From the NCBI RefSeq assembly GCF_028769735.1, contig NC_088178.1:24883357-24947356 (forward strand): 64,000 nt of DNA, given 5' to 3'. Numbering within the stretch: position 1 is the stretch's first letter; each line of letters starts with the position of its first letter. Under the pieces are notes generated by a model. The model had not been told where the DNA came from, made no database searches, and saw only the letters and a program-made list of their open reading frames with translations. Both the position numbers and the translations under genes were made by a program. Below are positions 1 to 49,400 of the stretch, in pieces. This DNA comes from Zonotrichia leucophrys gambelii. Its lineage: Eukaryota; Chordata; Aves; Passeriformes; Passerellidae.

Positions 1-36201
<36,201 letters not shown>

Positions 36202-39200
36202 CTAAGAAAATGACAAACGTGGGAAAAGAACAGATTTAAGAGCAGTTCAGCATTTGTATTCCTTAACTGTGTACCATATGTTTAGGTTATCTCTCCACTT
36301 TCTAATGTCATAACCACCATATCTGCTGACTAAAGAGGAGCACACTTTGCAATCTTCTTTTAAATTCTGGCTTTAATTCCTGTTTAGTGTTCACTCGTGC
36401 TGGTAAGACTTCCAAACCCAAGAAATACACCTGTTGCACTGCTTTGTATTTAACAGAATAACAGATGGCCACTGCAGATTGTTCCAATTCTCATGGGGAA
36501 ACAGCATTCTTTACTCCAGTGGCAGGGTGCCACTTCTGTTGCTCCAATAAACTGCAACCAAGAACTAAAATCTTTGACAGTGCATCCAACCATGCAACTC
36601 ATCAAGCAGCCTCCAAGGTAAATAAACCTAAATAATTGGTTTTACTACTTCTATGGAAAATCCATATTTCCAGTGTATGCACCACCACTATTTTATCCTT
36701 ACAAAAGTTCCCTCCCTCGACATTTACAGAAGAAAAACAAAAGGAAATGGGAAAAGATGAAAAACCATGAATTTCAGCTGGAAACTTTGAATCCATCCAA
36801 CACCTACCTACTCCTAAGACTGCAATTGGAATAAAGACTGTATAAAACGTGAGGGCTCCAACGGGGGTACAGACAGCATTTGAAATGGATAAATTATCCC
36901 TTTTAGATTCAGAAACAAAAAAACAACAGCAGAATATGAATCATTAAGGGCCCTGAGCAGCCCTGGCTGCTCTAATGTGTGCAGCTCAGACAGTTGGTGG
37001 GAAGAGGTAAGATTCTGAATTTTCACCTCTGGTTGTACACAACACAACCACACCAACCAAATTACTACAGAGGAGGAAACAGAAACTTTACCTTTTAACA
37101 GATATACCATACTTTTAATCTCTCATGCTGTTTGAAACGACCACACATCAAATAAGCAAAGGTCTTGGCTCCTTATAGCAAGTTATAGGTTTGCAAATTG
37201 GAGCAATGACAGCACAAGTTTAATTAGCAGCTACTTATGCAAAGCAGGGCCTGGGCTACTCGTGAGCAGTCAGCAGGCACTAAGCAGTGACAGAAGTCTC
37301 TCCTTCACCCAGCACCCACAGAATTTCCTCCTCAACTCAAATTCACAGGCACCTTTGGGAACAAAACTCACTCCAATATCTACTCTCAGCATGTGCCCAA
37401 ATGCCTCCCTTCTTAGCAAGTCTCACCTTCACCCATTCACTGAAAAAATACAGTAACAACACCACCACCCCACAAACCCAACAAAACCAAAAAAACAGTT
37501 CAAAAATCACAACTCTAAAGCAAAATGCTATCCCAAGGAAGTTTAATTAGGGATGATAACTTCACTTAAATTTCCAGCAGAGGGGAAAGAAACCAAAAGC
37601 AACCTAGTTTAAACTTCAGTGCAATGTGCACAACGGTTTATCTCAGATTAAACATATGCAACTTTCTCACACAGAAAAGGGCTGGTGCAGCAGACATTTC
37701 GTTCACAGACTGCATTCACAAGGGCAGTTTCTGAAGAAATTTATCAGCAGCTCAATACTGAACAGCTGCACAGAATGCATTAAAATCTTCCCAAAAGTAT
37801 TTCTCTGTAGGATACAGCATAATTCTGATGCACTCTCTTCTGAACTTCAGCTGCTCTTCAGTCAGTCTACAGCCCTTTGCAAGCACTCCAGAAAACACAA
37901 GCACAAATTTTCTTCTCATTAGTGTATTAGAAAACAGCTCTTCTACCCATGTGTTGTGGTTCATGGCAGGAATTTCTAAAATGAAGAATTCAACATCTGA
38001 CTAACTTCCATTCAGACACTCAGGCCAATGCACTTACTGCCTCCTCATCCTTAGAAATCTCAGCTGCAAAAATTATGAATCAGGTGATTAGCTGATTTGC
38101 ACCATCACCACACTGGACGACAGAAAATTTTCCATTTGAGTCATTTATCTTCCCCATACACATCTCATAATCTCTACAAATGAGAGTAATCTCATTTATA
38201 ATCTCTGCATTGACAATACTTGTGCACTTGCTAAAGAAGAAAAAAATAATTAAAATCTCTACTTCTCCATTCCACTCACACAGGCTCAAAATAGTGAGAA
38301 ACCCTCATCATTTGAAGCCTGATCTTTTACAGATTCAGAGGCAGACCTTTAACAAAGGTATTGTACTCATCATACAGGAATCAGAATCTTCTTTCTACCC
38401 CTGCCTGCCCAGAACCCATGCACACACTCCAAGCTGATCCTGTAACCGAAGCACTGCTGCCCCTATTAACCCTCCTAGATTGCTCTAATCAGAATTGTAC
38501 CTGGCTACAAATGTGACTTTCAGATCTCAGCTGAAAAAGCAATTACAGAATGTGGCCAGCTTGAGCAGCTTTGTTAGAAGCACAACACAGAGAAAAAGAT
38601 CAAATGATACTTGTCCAGAACGTGGGGCTGTTGTCATAGAAGCACAGCCCTCACTGGCCTCTGTGCTGCCTGAAGATGCTGCAGGTCAGCATCTTGAATC
38701 ACCACAGGCAGACAGAGCACAAAAATTTTAAAGAAAACTCCATCCCCTTGCTTAAATTTCACTTTTCCCTCTCCCCTCTAGTGAACAGATAATTTCTGAT
38801 TATCCCTCTGATGGCTGATCATTACTGAAGCTGTGCTCCACCAGCACTTGGGCTGGAAGTGTTTGCAGGGCTGCCCCTGAATTTGTGCTTGAATCCCAAA
38901 GCCAGGGAACAGCAGACCTTCATCCTGGTGCTCCTCCCCTCCCTTTCTCTTCCCCACCTGTTGTCTCACTCCTGCTCCAAGCACTCCCCAGTCATGTCAG
39001 CCCTGAGGACCCCACAGAGAGGTGGTTCAGAGAACACAGAGATCCCAGTGTAAAATAAATCCTCCTCCAGCTTCTCCTGTTTTGCAGCGCTGTTTGGGAA
39101 GCTGGTTCAGTTCCTGATCCCTCACGGCTCAGGGAGCCAAGCAGAGGGGACAGAGCAGTGGGAAGTGGTGGCAGTTGCTATGCTACTGAGACAAAGGTCC

Positions 39201-42200
39201 ACAAAATCACATCTCCTGCACCTGGAGGGGATTCTGCAGCACAGGCAAATGGAGACAGCACTGAGGTCAGGCAGCTCCTGTGCAAACCCCCTGCAGGCTC
39301 ACACAGCCATTGCTCCCAGGGGATTGTCCTCCCTCCTTGGCCCAAGGCCATCCATCCAGCTGGCAGTGTAAGCCCTGCTCCCTGGGCACACAGCCACAGA
39401 TGCTCCTTTAGGATGGCTGCAAACAGAGCAGCACCTCTGCTGTGTCACACAGACACACAGCCCAACAGAGCTCTGCTACAGGAGACCAGGTCAAATACAG
39501 CTGCCACACACAGGGCAAAGGAGAGGCTCTCCACTGCTCCATTTTGACTCTCTTGGACTAATCCTCAATAAAATACTTACACAGGAAAGACTTTGCTACA
39601 GGACATAAAACCTGTTACACAGGAGAGGGAAAAGCTGCCAGTCAGATTGTCCTTGAGAACACTTCAGTATGAGACCTTGCATCATTTAGTTTTTTGCCTG
39701 GATAGCCTCATTTTTGTAGCTAAGAGCATACTTATATTGACAATCTTCTTGGGAGCAAGGTCTCAAACACAGCCACTTCCAACTAGTTTTGTGGGAATAG
39801 GCAGTTTTGTAGCTCTGAGATACTTTATTATTTCCCTATTGAGGAAAAAGCCTGCAGTGTGAGCTCATCTTTTATTAGACAAAGAAACCACATAAGAGCA
39901 GGATGCTGCAAATGCTCTAAAGCAATAAAATCTTAATCAGAGCTTATTAGCCACCAAAGAATATATTCCTGGGTCAAAGTGGCTCTCCTGTCTTTAGTTT
40001 CTATTTTGATCTAATGAATTTTAAAAGAAAAAAAGCTAATTGCCCTAAGACACCTGCATGGGAAACCAGCCTTTGCTGTTTTTAGTGCTGACTAAAATCT
40101 GTCACATAGATGGATCCACACAACTGTGCTCAATTTGTGACCAGCATCATGGTGAAGCCTCAAACTGGTTTCTAGTGCAACACAAACATCAAAGTGTTCC
40201 TGCTCTTAGGAATCACTGGAAGTGGTCACTGTAAGCCCTGCTCTGAAACATTTTTTGCCTACACACAACTTCAGGACAAACTTAAATTAACTGATATACC
40301 TCTCACCATTTATTTATTGCCAGAAAAAAAGGCTAAGGTTGACTTTTAGTGTTGCCAGCCCTTATGGTTTTGGCTACAAACTAATGGAGAGCTGTTCTTT
40401 ATCCTCTCATGACAAGAAACAAGAAATCCAACCATTACCTTGGAAGGTCACCTTTCTTTATGGTTCTTTATCTTTTTTTATCTTTTCTTCTTAATGGTTC
40501 TTTATTAGCAACCATGTGGGTGTGTTCACTGACATGCTGTTTCCACATCCTATTCTCTCTCACAACAGTGTGAGAAAGAAGTCAATTTGGGAAAAAATCT
40601 CCTTTTCTGCTGTCAGTCACCCTGGTTAACCATGAAACCTGGTCACACCGATGCAACTTATACTTCAAACTATACCCTAAGACACATTTGCAAATTCAAC
40701 TTGTTATGAACCTGTGTATTCTCTGTATTACAACTTCTGGGCAGTTCTAGCAATAAAAACATCTTTTAATATGCCTCATTTTTAAAGCCAAAAGTGTAAT
40801 TTCCTATATTTGTCATATGCTACTTAGGACCAGTAACAATTTAAATGTGACAGTTTAACTGTTTTATCATCATCCAGTAACACACTTTAATTAGGCAGAT
40901 GAGAGGATGGGATGAAACCACTCCTTTGTATTTCTACAGTAACCCATGAGAGGTGCTACTAATGTGCAACATAACTTCTTCTCAAAAGCATTAATACCTT
41001 GTGTATTTTTTTCCCAAAAAGTCTTAGAAAGTGCAATTAAGTTAAAAGTATTCTAGTTCACAAATTACACATCTAAGTCAATTTTCTATTGTAAAAACTC
41101 ACTCCTTTATGTGCTCTGTCATTGGAAAATAAATACTGTTTTCTTTTTCAGAAATCAATTTCCATTTTGAACCAGATTTCTACCAAGCAATTGAATTTTT
41201 TAGAGCCAATGTGTGCTGTCCTAAGGATAAAGCTCATAAAGGAAACAAGGCCGTGACCTTAGAGACTCTATAAAATGCTGTTCTACAAGAGAGATTTCTC
41301 AGAAGCAGAAAACAGAGTATGAGCAATTAACAAGTGCTAATAAACATTGCAAGCAAGCGATAGTTACCAATTTAGATCTATAATCCATGAGAGAGATGAA
41401 GGCTTTGCTGTGAGTATATGAATCAAGAGAGTGGTCACACTGTTGAACCTGCGATGTAGAAGCAAAAGGATTACAATGATTATGGTAAAGATGAATAATT
41501 AGAATATTAGGTAAGGGAATAATGGGGTTAGGCTGGGAACACAGCGCTGTGCGAGGTCTGAGATTCCTCCACTGAAGGTAAAGAGGAAAATCCTGTAGTG
41601 TACAAAGAAAACAGAAACAGGGCTTGAGTTAGTGACAGATATTAAGATAACAGCAAACATTCGAAGCCATCAGTTTAAAGTTTATTAAAGGGAGATTATC
41701 TTTACTAATCTAAAATTAAAGTTCCGGATAAATCTCACAAGTGGACAGAAAACCTTGGATAGGAATCATTGCACATTTCCTGAAGAAAGGCAGCAAAGCA
41801 AACAGAACCAAGAAGCAGCTGAAATCTCTCTGTACACAAGGGTGTTTTGCACAAAGCCTGGATCAAAGTCTACCATGCTGCAAAGACAACTGCAATAGGA
41901 CATCTGCAACTTAGAGCACACCTACACAAAAATATCTGCTTCAAAGTAATAATTATTCCAGATTTAGAGCAGAAAAACATAACAGAACATCGTTGTCTTT
42001 TTCATGGCTAATACAATGTAAAGGCCGAGTTTGTGTCTGGTGCATTTTCTCCCCAGTAAGCCAGGGGACAGCACCATTTGTCACCCTGACTTACATTATC
42101 TTGCCTTGTGGAGCCTGCCACAGCACCTGGGCACACTCGGACCTTACGTAAATAACAGGCTGCAGCCACCCACCCCAGGCCGGAATTTGGATCAAACACA

Positions 42201-45200
42201 AATCCCTCCTCAGGATCCACACAATTGACAATCACCTCGCTTGGCAGCACCACAGCAGCTTGCTCTTGCTCAAAGTATTGCACATTTTTCAGTTACATTT
42301 CCTCCTGCTCTCACAGCCCTGCCCCCTGCAACAGCTGCTCCCTGTGACAGCCTCTGGCTCACTCTTCAGTACTGTCCAAAACTCGACTTTGGGGTGTCAT
42401 CTAAATGCCACTCAACTGACAGATCTAGAACAAAAACATTTCAATTCTCTACACAGAAAGTCTATGTTTATTATCTTAAAAATGGGAGCTCTTCATCTTG
42501 AGTGCTTCAGCTTTAATAGAATTAATTTATAAGTGAGTCCAGAAGTCTTTACAAGAAGATGCTTGTAGTGGATTTGTTCTGGAACTTACATGCTACAAAA
42601 AAGTTCAATATATGCATAACAACTAAAGGATGAAAACCTGTAAGCAATGTCAGTGGTTATTTTCATTCCCATTTAGATTTGGGAACACAGGCTTTAAAAA
42701 CAGCTTTTAAAAGATTTTTAAGAACTTGCTGGATGTGGAACATGAGTCAAGAACCAGCAGGTACCACTTTTTTTGCCATCTAACTTTACAACATTTCGTT
42801 CGACTGTTAAAAAGATTTACTTGAGTCAAACATCAAGCCATGCCTCTCCCATTTCCTGCACGACATTCAACATCCTCAAAGCCCATTTCAGAGCCAGAAT
42901 AAAATTCTCAGGAAGGAGGAATTAGTCCTTCTAGTATTACAACAAAAACAAACAAAAAAAATTAAAGATATTTTAGTTTCCACTTTTGTACTCTCTTCTA
43001 TGAGTGTTGTTTACCACTCTCTTACTATCACACGGTTCCATTCCTGTTGGCAAGCACACTACTCCAGAAAATACATAGAAAAATATGTAATGGTAAAAAA
43101 ATCTGAACCTAGCTCAGCTCTCTCCCAGAGGATGCAAGGAAGAGGGGATTTTTATCTTCCCTATGCCCTAAAGAGGGGATGCAGAGATTTCCACAACTCC
43201 TTGAATATTCTGTTGAACTGGGAATCCTGGAGCCAGCCAATTTCTAGTGCTACAGAACTGCAAGCTGAGGCTGCCCCGAATCCAGCCCTGTCCCAGAGAC
43301 CAGTGCACACTGATGAGGCTGAGGGCTGTTACAAAACTCACCATCCTCAAAGCCCTTCCTTCCTGTCACAAACACCGGAATTCAGCCCGCTCCTCACGGG
43401 ATCTCCAGCCCTGCAGCTCTGCTCTCTTTCTCAGGAAGGAACTGGCAATGGTGGAGCCCTTCCTCACACCTCACTGCTGAACACACTGAGGGAGCAGCGA
43501 CATGCAAGCACAAACAGAGCAACACACGAGATGAATCTGAGTGTGAGTCCCTGCAGATCCTTGCACAGCTATGTCCTGCCCTGGGATACAGCCCTCCATG
43601 GAGAAAGCCATGACCATGCCCTCCCACAGTGGTGGAAGATAAGGGAAGTTCAGGCACATGATGGCACTCACCCTCTCTGGAGATAGCGTGAGGCCACATG
43701 CAGGCTCAGGCAGACACCCCTCCACCAATGAGCAGGACACAGTTACAGATTTTTCTGCACCACTGGGTCTAAAACCTTTCATTTATAGATAAAAACAAGC
43801 TGCTGTCCTCACCGAATCAAGTGACCAGAGGCTGGAATTGTCTTGTAGAAACCACCTGCAAACCAGAATCACACAGAGACAGGGCCAGCTTAGGATGCCT
43901 CTGCAGTGCAGAAGTCTAATTTGCTGCCTGTTAATGCTCCTCTTCAAGCAGAAAATCTGGGATGAATAAGTTAATTCATTTCTCTATGCTATGATGTTCT
44001 CCCATGCTGCAAAGTAAGCCACCTGCTAACTGGGATTAGAACAAGCACCTTCACATTTCCCAATTTTTAATGAGCTAATACTGCCAAACATAAATCTTAT
44101 TGCTTATTTCAAATATCAAACACTACTGCACTAAGCTAAGCACACATTTCCAAGAGCTCACTAAATACACAGAACCTAAAGCACAAGATACATTTTTACA
44201 GCAAAAAGCATACCTGAAATGACCAGTTCAGGACATTTCTAAGTGTTAGCCATCAAGAACTGCCTCAAAAAACCCTACTTCTTCAGCCCAACCAGTTACA
44301 AAAAATACTGGGGGGCAAAGTGGACATGAGAGCCCTTCCCTGGAACTACAATCAGGCAGCATGATGCAAGACCCTCAACTGTGATGCTGTGACCTGCACA
44401 TTTTAATCTGGAGCTGCATGAGAACATATGAAAATGAAGGTAGGAAAAACCACCTCTGAACTACGCAGCTAACATGACTACTACACAACAACCATCATGT
44501 TAACAAATACTAAATGCATTGCTTTGCTGCACACAAGAACTACTGCTAGTAAAACATAAAGCTGATAAGTCTTCTCACATTGTCACCTGAAAATATATTG
44601 GGTCTGCAAAGAGGGCATCACGATTTTGTCAAAACTGCAAAGGAATCTTGATCTTAATTGGGTTTATTTGTCTCTCTTCTGACTTACACTATAAATTGTT
44701 CTGATAAAACCGTCCTGAAGGCAGTGAAGTCCCAGTAAATGTATATACAACCACCTCCAGGATAGCAAGCACAAATAACAGGAAATAAAAGCCTTTTAGT
44801 TACACACTTCCATACAGCAGTGTATGGATTCAATTTTGTACCCTCTATAACCCAATACCGGTGCTCCCATGATCTGAGTACAGTTACAAACACACAGATC
44901 AAAATTATAGTTCCTGTGACATTTTTTACCTTTGGAGGAGGAAAAGAAAAAACCTTCACAAGAGAATGTTATTTGAACCCAGAGCTAATCCAGGCAACTC
45001 TTAAGCCCTGCAAACTATTATTTGCACAACTGAGAGTGCAGCACTGAGTGAGGAATAAGTGATGAGAAACAAAACAGGAGAAGTCAAAACCAGATTTGCC
45101 ACCAAAGAATTTCACAGAACCATGTTCAGAGACGACGGTCATGTCTCAGGACATGGGAAAACCCACATTAAAATTATTCCCCCTCGGTTTTTTTTTTTTT

Positions 45201-46188
45201 TTCTTTTTTGACAAGTTACACTTAGGTCAGATCAACCTGATGCACTGCACAAGCCCACAAGCTTGTAAGAAGGAAAGGACAGCGTGGAGACAGAGCCTTG
45301 GGAGGCAGGGAAGGTGGAGCCGCTGGTGCCGGTGCTGGCGATGCCGCTGCGGTGCCCCGGCCGCTGTTACCGCGCACACCAGCGGCACTGCCGGGCTGCG
45401 GGCAAGAAACAAAACAGCGGAGAAAACCGACGCGTCGTCCCAGAATGCGGGGCAAAAAAAAAAAATAAAATACCACATGCGTTTTGCACAGCATAAACTG
45501 GACGAACTGGAGAGTTTGTACTTTTTATGAACTGAATTAGAAGGTGGATCCGTTCGGTTTGGTGCGGTGGGCGCGCTGCCCGGGGCTATACGGGCAGGGT
45601 GGGCACGGGCAAGTCCGCTCCGCCGGCTCGGGCGGGCTGTGAGGCAGCAGCGGGTCCGTGCCCTGCCCGAGCAGCCACGACGACAGCAGTGCGCGATTCC
45701 GGCAGTGCTCCATTCCCAGCAGTTCGGTTGTTGTCACCTGTTCCCTGTTCCCTCTCCCCGAGCCGGGCACGGCCCGGGGTGACGGGAACGGGCGGGTTAC
45801 GCACCAGCTGGGGAACAGCCGGGAAGGCCCCGCTCTCCGCTCTCCCCCCTCCCGCGAGGCTGAGGGTATTTTACTGATAAGGCAAGATTATATCGCCTCT
45901 CGTTGCTGGGATATGTTTATTTTGGAGATGGAACTGCTGTTGCCCTGTCCGCCCCGCCGCTCCCGAGGGCTGCCCGTTACAACACACCTCGGGGCACGGA
46001 GCTCACCCGCCGGGCACCTCCAGCTTGCCGTCCCGCGGAGCCCGGGGCGAGGAGGGCAGGAGGAGTTTGTGGGTCCCGGTTGGGGACAAGAGGTGCGGAA
46101 CACCGCCAGCCCCTTCCCCGCCACCTTCGTTGGGAAGCAGCCCCGACGGCGCGGAAGGAGCTCCCTCAGAGGAGCCGCGGCTCTTACC
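36202..46188. other. RAB3B intron 1: no gene seen; candidate conserved patch at 41300-41600
   Basis: About 10 kb between the non-coding first exon and the ATG exon. It ends at the CpG island. The stretch near 41300-41600 is non-repetitive and holds isolated CpGs, so it is a candidate enhancer. No coding exon is supported on either strand. Confidence 0.6.
45188..45209. repeat. Poly(T) tract
   Basis: Fifteen T, one C, then six T, at the intronic edge of the RAB3B CpG island. Confidence 0.85.
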
Positions 46189-46320
46189 TGCGGAGAAGGA
46201 GCGGCGGCGTTGAGCCGAGCCGAGCCGAGCCGAGCCGAGCCGAAGCAAACCGAGCCGAGCCGAGCCGAGCCGAACACAACTGAAGCGAGCTAAGGCGAGC
46301 GGTCCCGCGGCCGCTGCTCG
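46189..46320 (-). other. RAB3B: RAB3B non-coding first exon (5' UTR); outer end approximate
   Basis: On the minus strand a GC-rich segment ends TTCTCCGCAG with a consensus donor GTAAGAG (the donor covers 46187 downwards). It lies about 10 kb upstream of the start-codon exon and inside a CpG island, as expected for a RAB3 gene whose ATG begins exon 2. The exon is largely made of a CCGAG/GGCTC pentanucleotide array. The transcription start is not determined; GC boxes at about 46362-46393 suggest it lies at 46250-46370. Confidence 0.7.
46212..46273. repeat. (GAGCC)n pentanucleotide microsatellite in RAB3B exon 1
   Basis: About 12 tandem units of GAGCC, with an interruption (GAAGCAAACC) near 46242-46251. 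On the RAB3B transcript strand it reads GGCTC repeats and lies within the presumed 5' UTR, next to the exon 1 donor. Confidence 0.9.
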
Positions 46321-46470
46321 CGTGGCGGGAGCCGCCCCCCCGCCGGTACCTGGGGCGGCCCCGGGGGCGGAGCGCGGCGGGGCGGGGCGGGGGCCCGCGG
46401 GGAGCGCGGGAATGGCAATCGCCTCAGGAGCCCCCGCGGGCTCGGCAAACGTCCCGGGTACGAGCCGAAC

Positions 46471-49400
46471 CTGCCATTCTTACCGCGCTTTCCGTACGGG
46501 CTGGGATTGTCATCAGTAGCACGGTTAACTCTGAAGCCTAGTGATGGCCGATGTGACACCAGGCGCTACATTCCTACTGGTGAGGAGACAGAAATTGGGG
46601 CAGGGGCTGCTTTCTAAGTCGTTCACATGAAGGAGCTCTGATGAAGAGGTTGTGGTGGACCCTCTTAGCTTTAAAACCCTTTAGACCTCAGAGAGACTTG
46701 ACTGTGGTCTACTGTGGTCTGTTCCTCTCCAGGAAACCAAAACAGTCTTTGAACATGACGCCCTGGACAGAATGAACAAAATATTGGGTTTTTAAAAACG
46801 TATTAAACATTATGTGTGACATAACCAAGAAGGTGCTTCCCTAACAATCGGCACAGATGGCAGGATTTAAGCAAGTGCCTCAGCACAAACACGAGGTCTT
46901 GTTGGGCCCCAGGAGAGAGGCTCCTTGTGAGGGGAGGCAGAGCAGGAGGTGCTCAAAGGTACTGGATTTGCAGGGTTTCTGCCTTCAGGCAGTACCTCTG
47001 AACTCAAACCCCTAAAACTTGGGGGTGCAGATGTCTTTTCACCCAGCTATGCCCTCCAGAGCACTGCTGCTTTCTTCTCAGTCTCATTGTGCCTTTTGTT
47101 TGATGTGCAGCACTTGGACTCGGCTCGGACACTGGCCCACACAGCGCAGGAACAATTTTGTCCCCTTGTAAAAGCTTTTTGCACATCTGGTGATCTTCAG
47201 CATCTGATGCTCAGCTCTGATCTTCAGACTGGCTCGTAGGTCAACCAGCCCTTGGAGCAGCTTGAGCTTTATAACAGTTCCCTCACTTTAGAGGAGTCTG
47301 ACAATTGATTTATTGCTACCTTTTGTCCAGAGCAGTTGACCAGTTACCAGTGTCATGGGAATGTAGAAAGCCAGGGAGCACAGTAGTACTGTATGACTAG
47401 CATATAGCTAAGGTGAACATTTTAGGAACAATCACAGGAGAGATGCTGAGCAGCCTTAAGGAGCACCTCTTCTCTCTGCAGATCAGAGATGCCATACAGT
47501 TTATCCATTTTACTCAAGTCAGAGCTATCTGCCAGGTGGCCCAGGGGACAATTCTACCCAACATCAGAGTAATTTTCTACCCTCATCTAGAATGAAAATG
47601 TGTATTTGCCATCAAAACCCCAGCTAAAATTACTGTTATATAAACCAGGCCCTGATTTAAGCTTTAAGCAAAATAACAGCTTTGTGTAGGCAACTAGAAA
47701 TAATCAACAGCGTAACAAAATCCCCAACTCATTACAGCAAGTATTTCAAAGACAGCCTAGCAGGCTTGACACCTAAAAAAATCTTTCCTGCTCCTTGCAA
47801 TCCTCTTGTTGCTCTGGGGTAATTGATCTCTGCCAAAACCCGACTTCTCATCAACCCAGCATGGGTAGAGCTCTTCCCTCTGTCTGCTGACTGATGCTCA
47901 GTCTAGAAAATCATTGTGATCCCACAGCCCTACAAAGCACCAACACAGAGTGCAAATGGTCATGGGCACACACCTGCACCTTTGATGCAAAGGACACACC
48001 ATGGCCAAGGCTCACTTGGGCATCTGGCAGTGATCACCTGATTTGACACCCCAAAAACACAGGCACAAGTGCAGAGCCACTGTTCAATCCTAATTTCCAA
48101 AGGCTTTTTTAGATTTCATGCCACCCCTGAAATGCCAGTGTTTACCTACAAGCCCTTTCTTAGTCAGGGGTACCAAAAGAAGGCACCCAGGTAATTAGGA
48201 GACAGGAGAATACATAGTGATTTTTGCTGTCTATCACCTTGTTTAGACATGGTTCTATAATTTATGGAGTGAATAATTTTTGCTCTCCTAGTGCACTTCC
48301 CTGCCAGGTTTTAATGTTGTATGGTCATGAATTGCTGATACCGCTTCCAGTGGGGGAGGTCTTTGTTATTTTAGATTTATAGATGGGGAAATAAGGAAAC
48401 AGGAAAGAACTCCCACAAGCACACGGAGGTGGAAGAGCAGATGCTGTGCTTTATCTTGTTTTCTGACATGTGGATCTATCTCACTCTCTCCCAGCAGTCA
48501 GGAGAGCACATTTATCAAGCACAACATACATACTCCACTGCTCTCTCAACATTTTAAATTCAAAACACTCCATCCTCTCACAGTGCAATTGATCTGAAGA
48601 AACAAATTTAATCTTTTCTAAAAAGGGAGTTTTAAAAAATTAATTTATCAATTTATGGACTGATTTATTAAAGCAAGAGCAGCACCAAAACAGTTAAATC
48701 AGCTGTTGTCAGGGGAGCCAGGAGAAAACAGGACACCCACAAACAAAATCGTCCTTGTTTGAATAGGCAGCACTCACCCAGGTTCTTCTCCACTTCAGTG
48801 TGGAATAAAGAGCATGTAAGGCCCATGCTGTGTCCCCAGGATGTGTGCAAATTTCATTCCCTTTAACAGGGCTAATGCATCCAAATCCTCACAAATGGCT
48901 CTTTGAACATTGTTCATAATATCAGAAACAGCACAATAAAGTGACATCCAAATTTGACTGTGCTGCCAGTGCAGCTTATTTCATGCACAGCATGTCATGT
49001 TGTGACCTGAAGCACTCTCAAAAAGCAGAGAGCACATCTGCAGTTCTTATCAATTAATATTTCTGCAGCACATCTACCTATTTCATGCTGTGCATGGGCA
49101 AAATGGTCCCAAAATGAGTGTACACTAGCAAATGAACTCTAATCAGCAGCCAGTTACCTACAGCCTTAGCCAAACTCAATCCACAGACTGCTGCCCCCTC
49201 AGCTCTGCTCCAGCTCCTCCCTTGCCCTGGCTGGGAGTGGTACAATGGGATTTTGAGAGGGTGCAAGCTCTAGGAAGTTGGCTCCCCCTCACTCCCCACA
49301 TCACAGCAGAGACATGGGAACGGAGGAGGAGATTCCTGTGTTGGCTGGAGGCAAACAGAGCACGGGAGCAGCACCCACGCACCCACCTGAGATCCCATGG

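Larger units (their letters stand above)
45290..46470. promoter_or_regulatory. CpG island promoter of RAB3B
   Basis: CpG density rises sharply against AT-rich flanks from about 45290 to 46470, with a short AT-rich dip near 45465-45540. Sp1-type GC boxes (GGGGCGGGGC class) lie at 46362-46393, just upstream of the presumed RAB3B start on the minus strand. No TATA box is evident. Most of the island lies downstream of the TSS, in intron 1, as is common for vertebrate CpG islands. Long open frames inside it reflect GC content and are not treated as genes. Confidence 0.75.

Noticed and set aside
42008..42283. A 91-codon minus-strand open frame in RAB3B intron 1
   Set aside because: No splice-site support or similarity; possible chance frame in a slightly GC-rich stretch.
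45599..46293. GC-rich open frames in the RAB3B CpG island
   Set aside because: They overlap the 5' UTR and promoter, are rich in A, P, R and G, and have no recognised domain.
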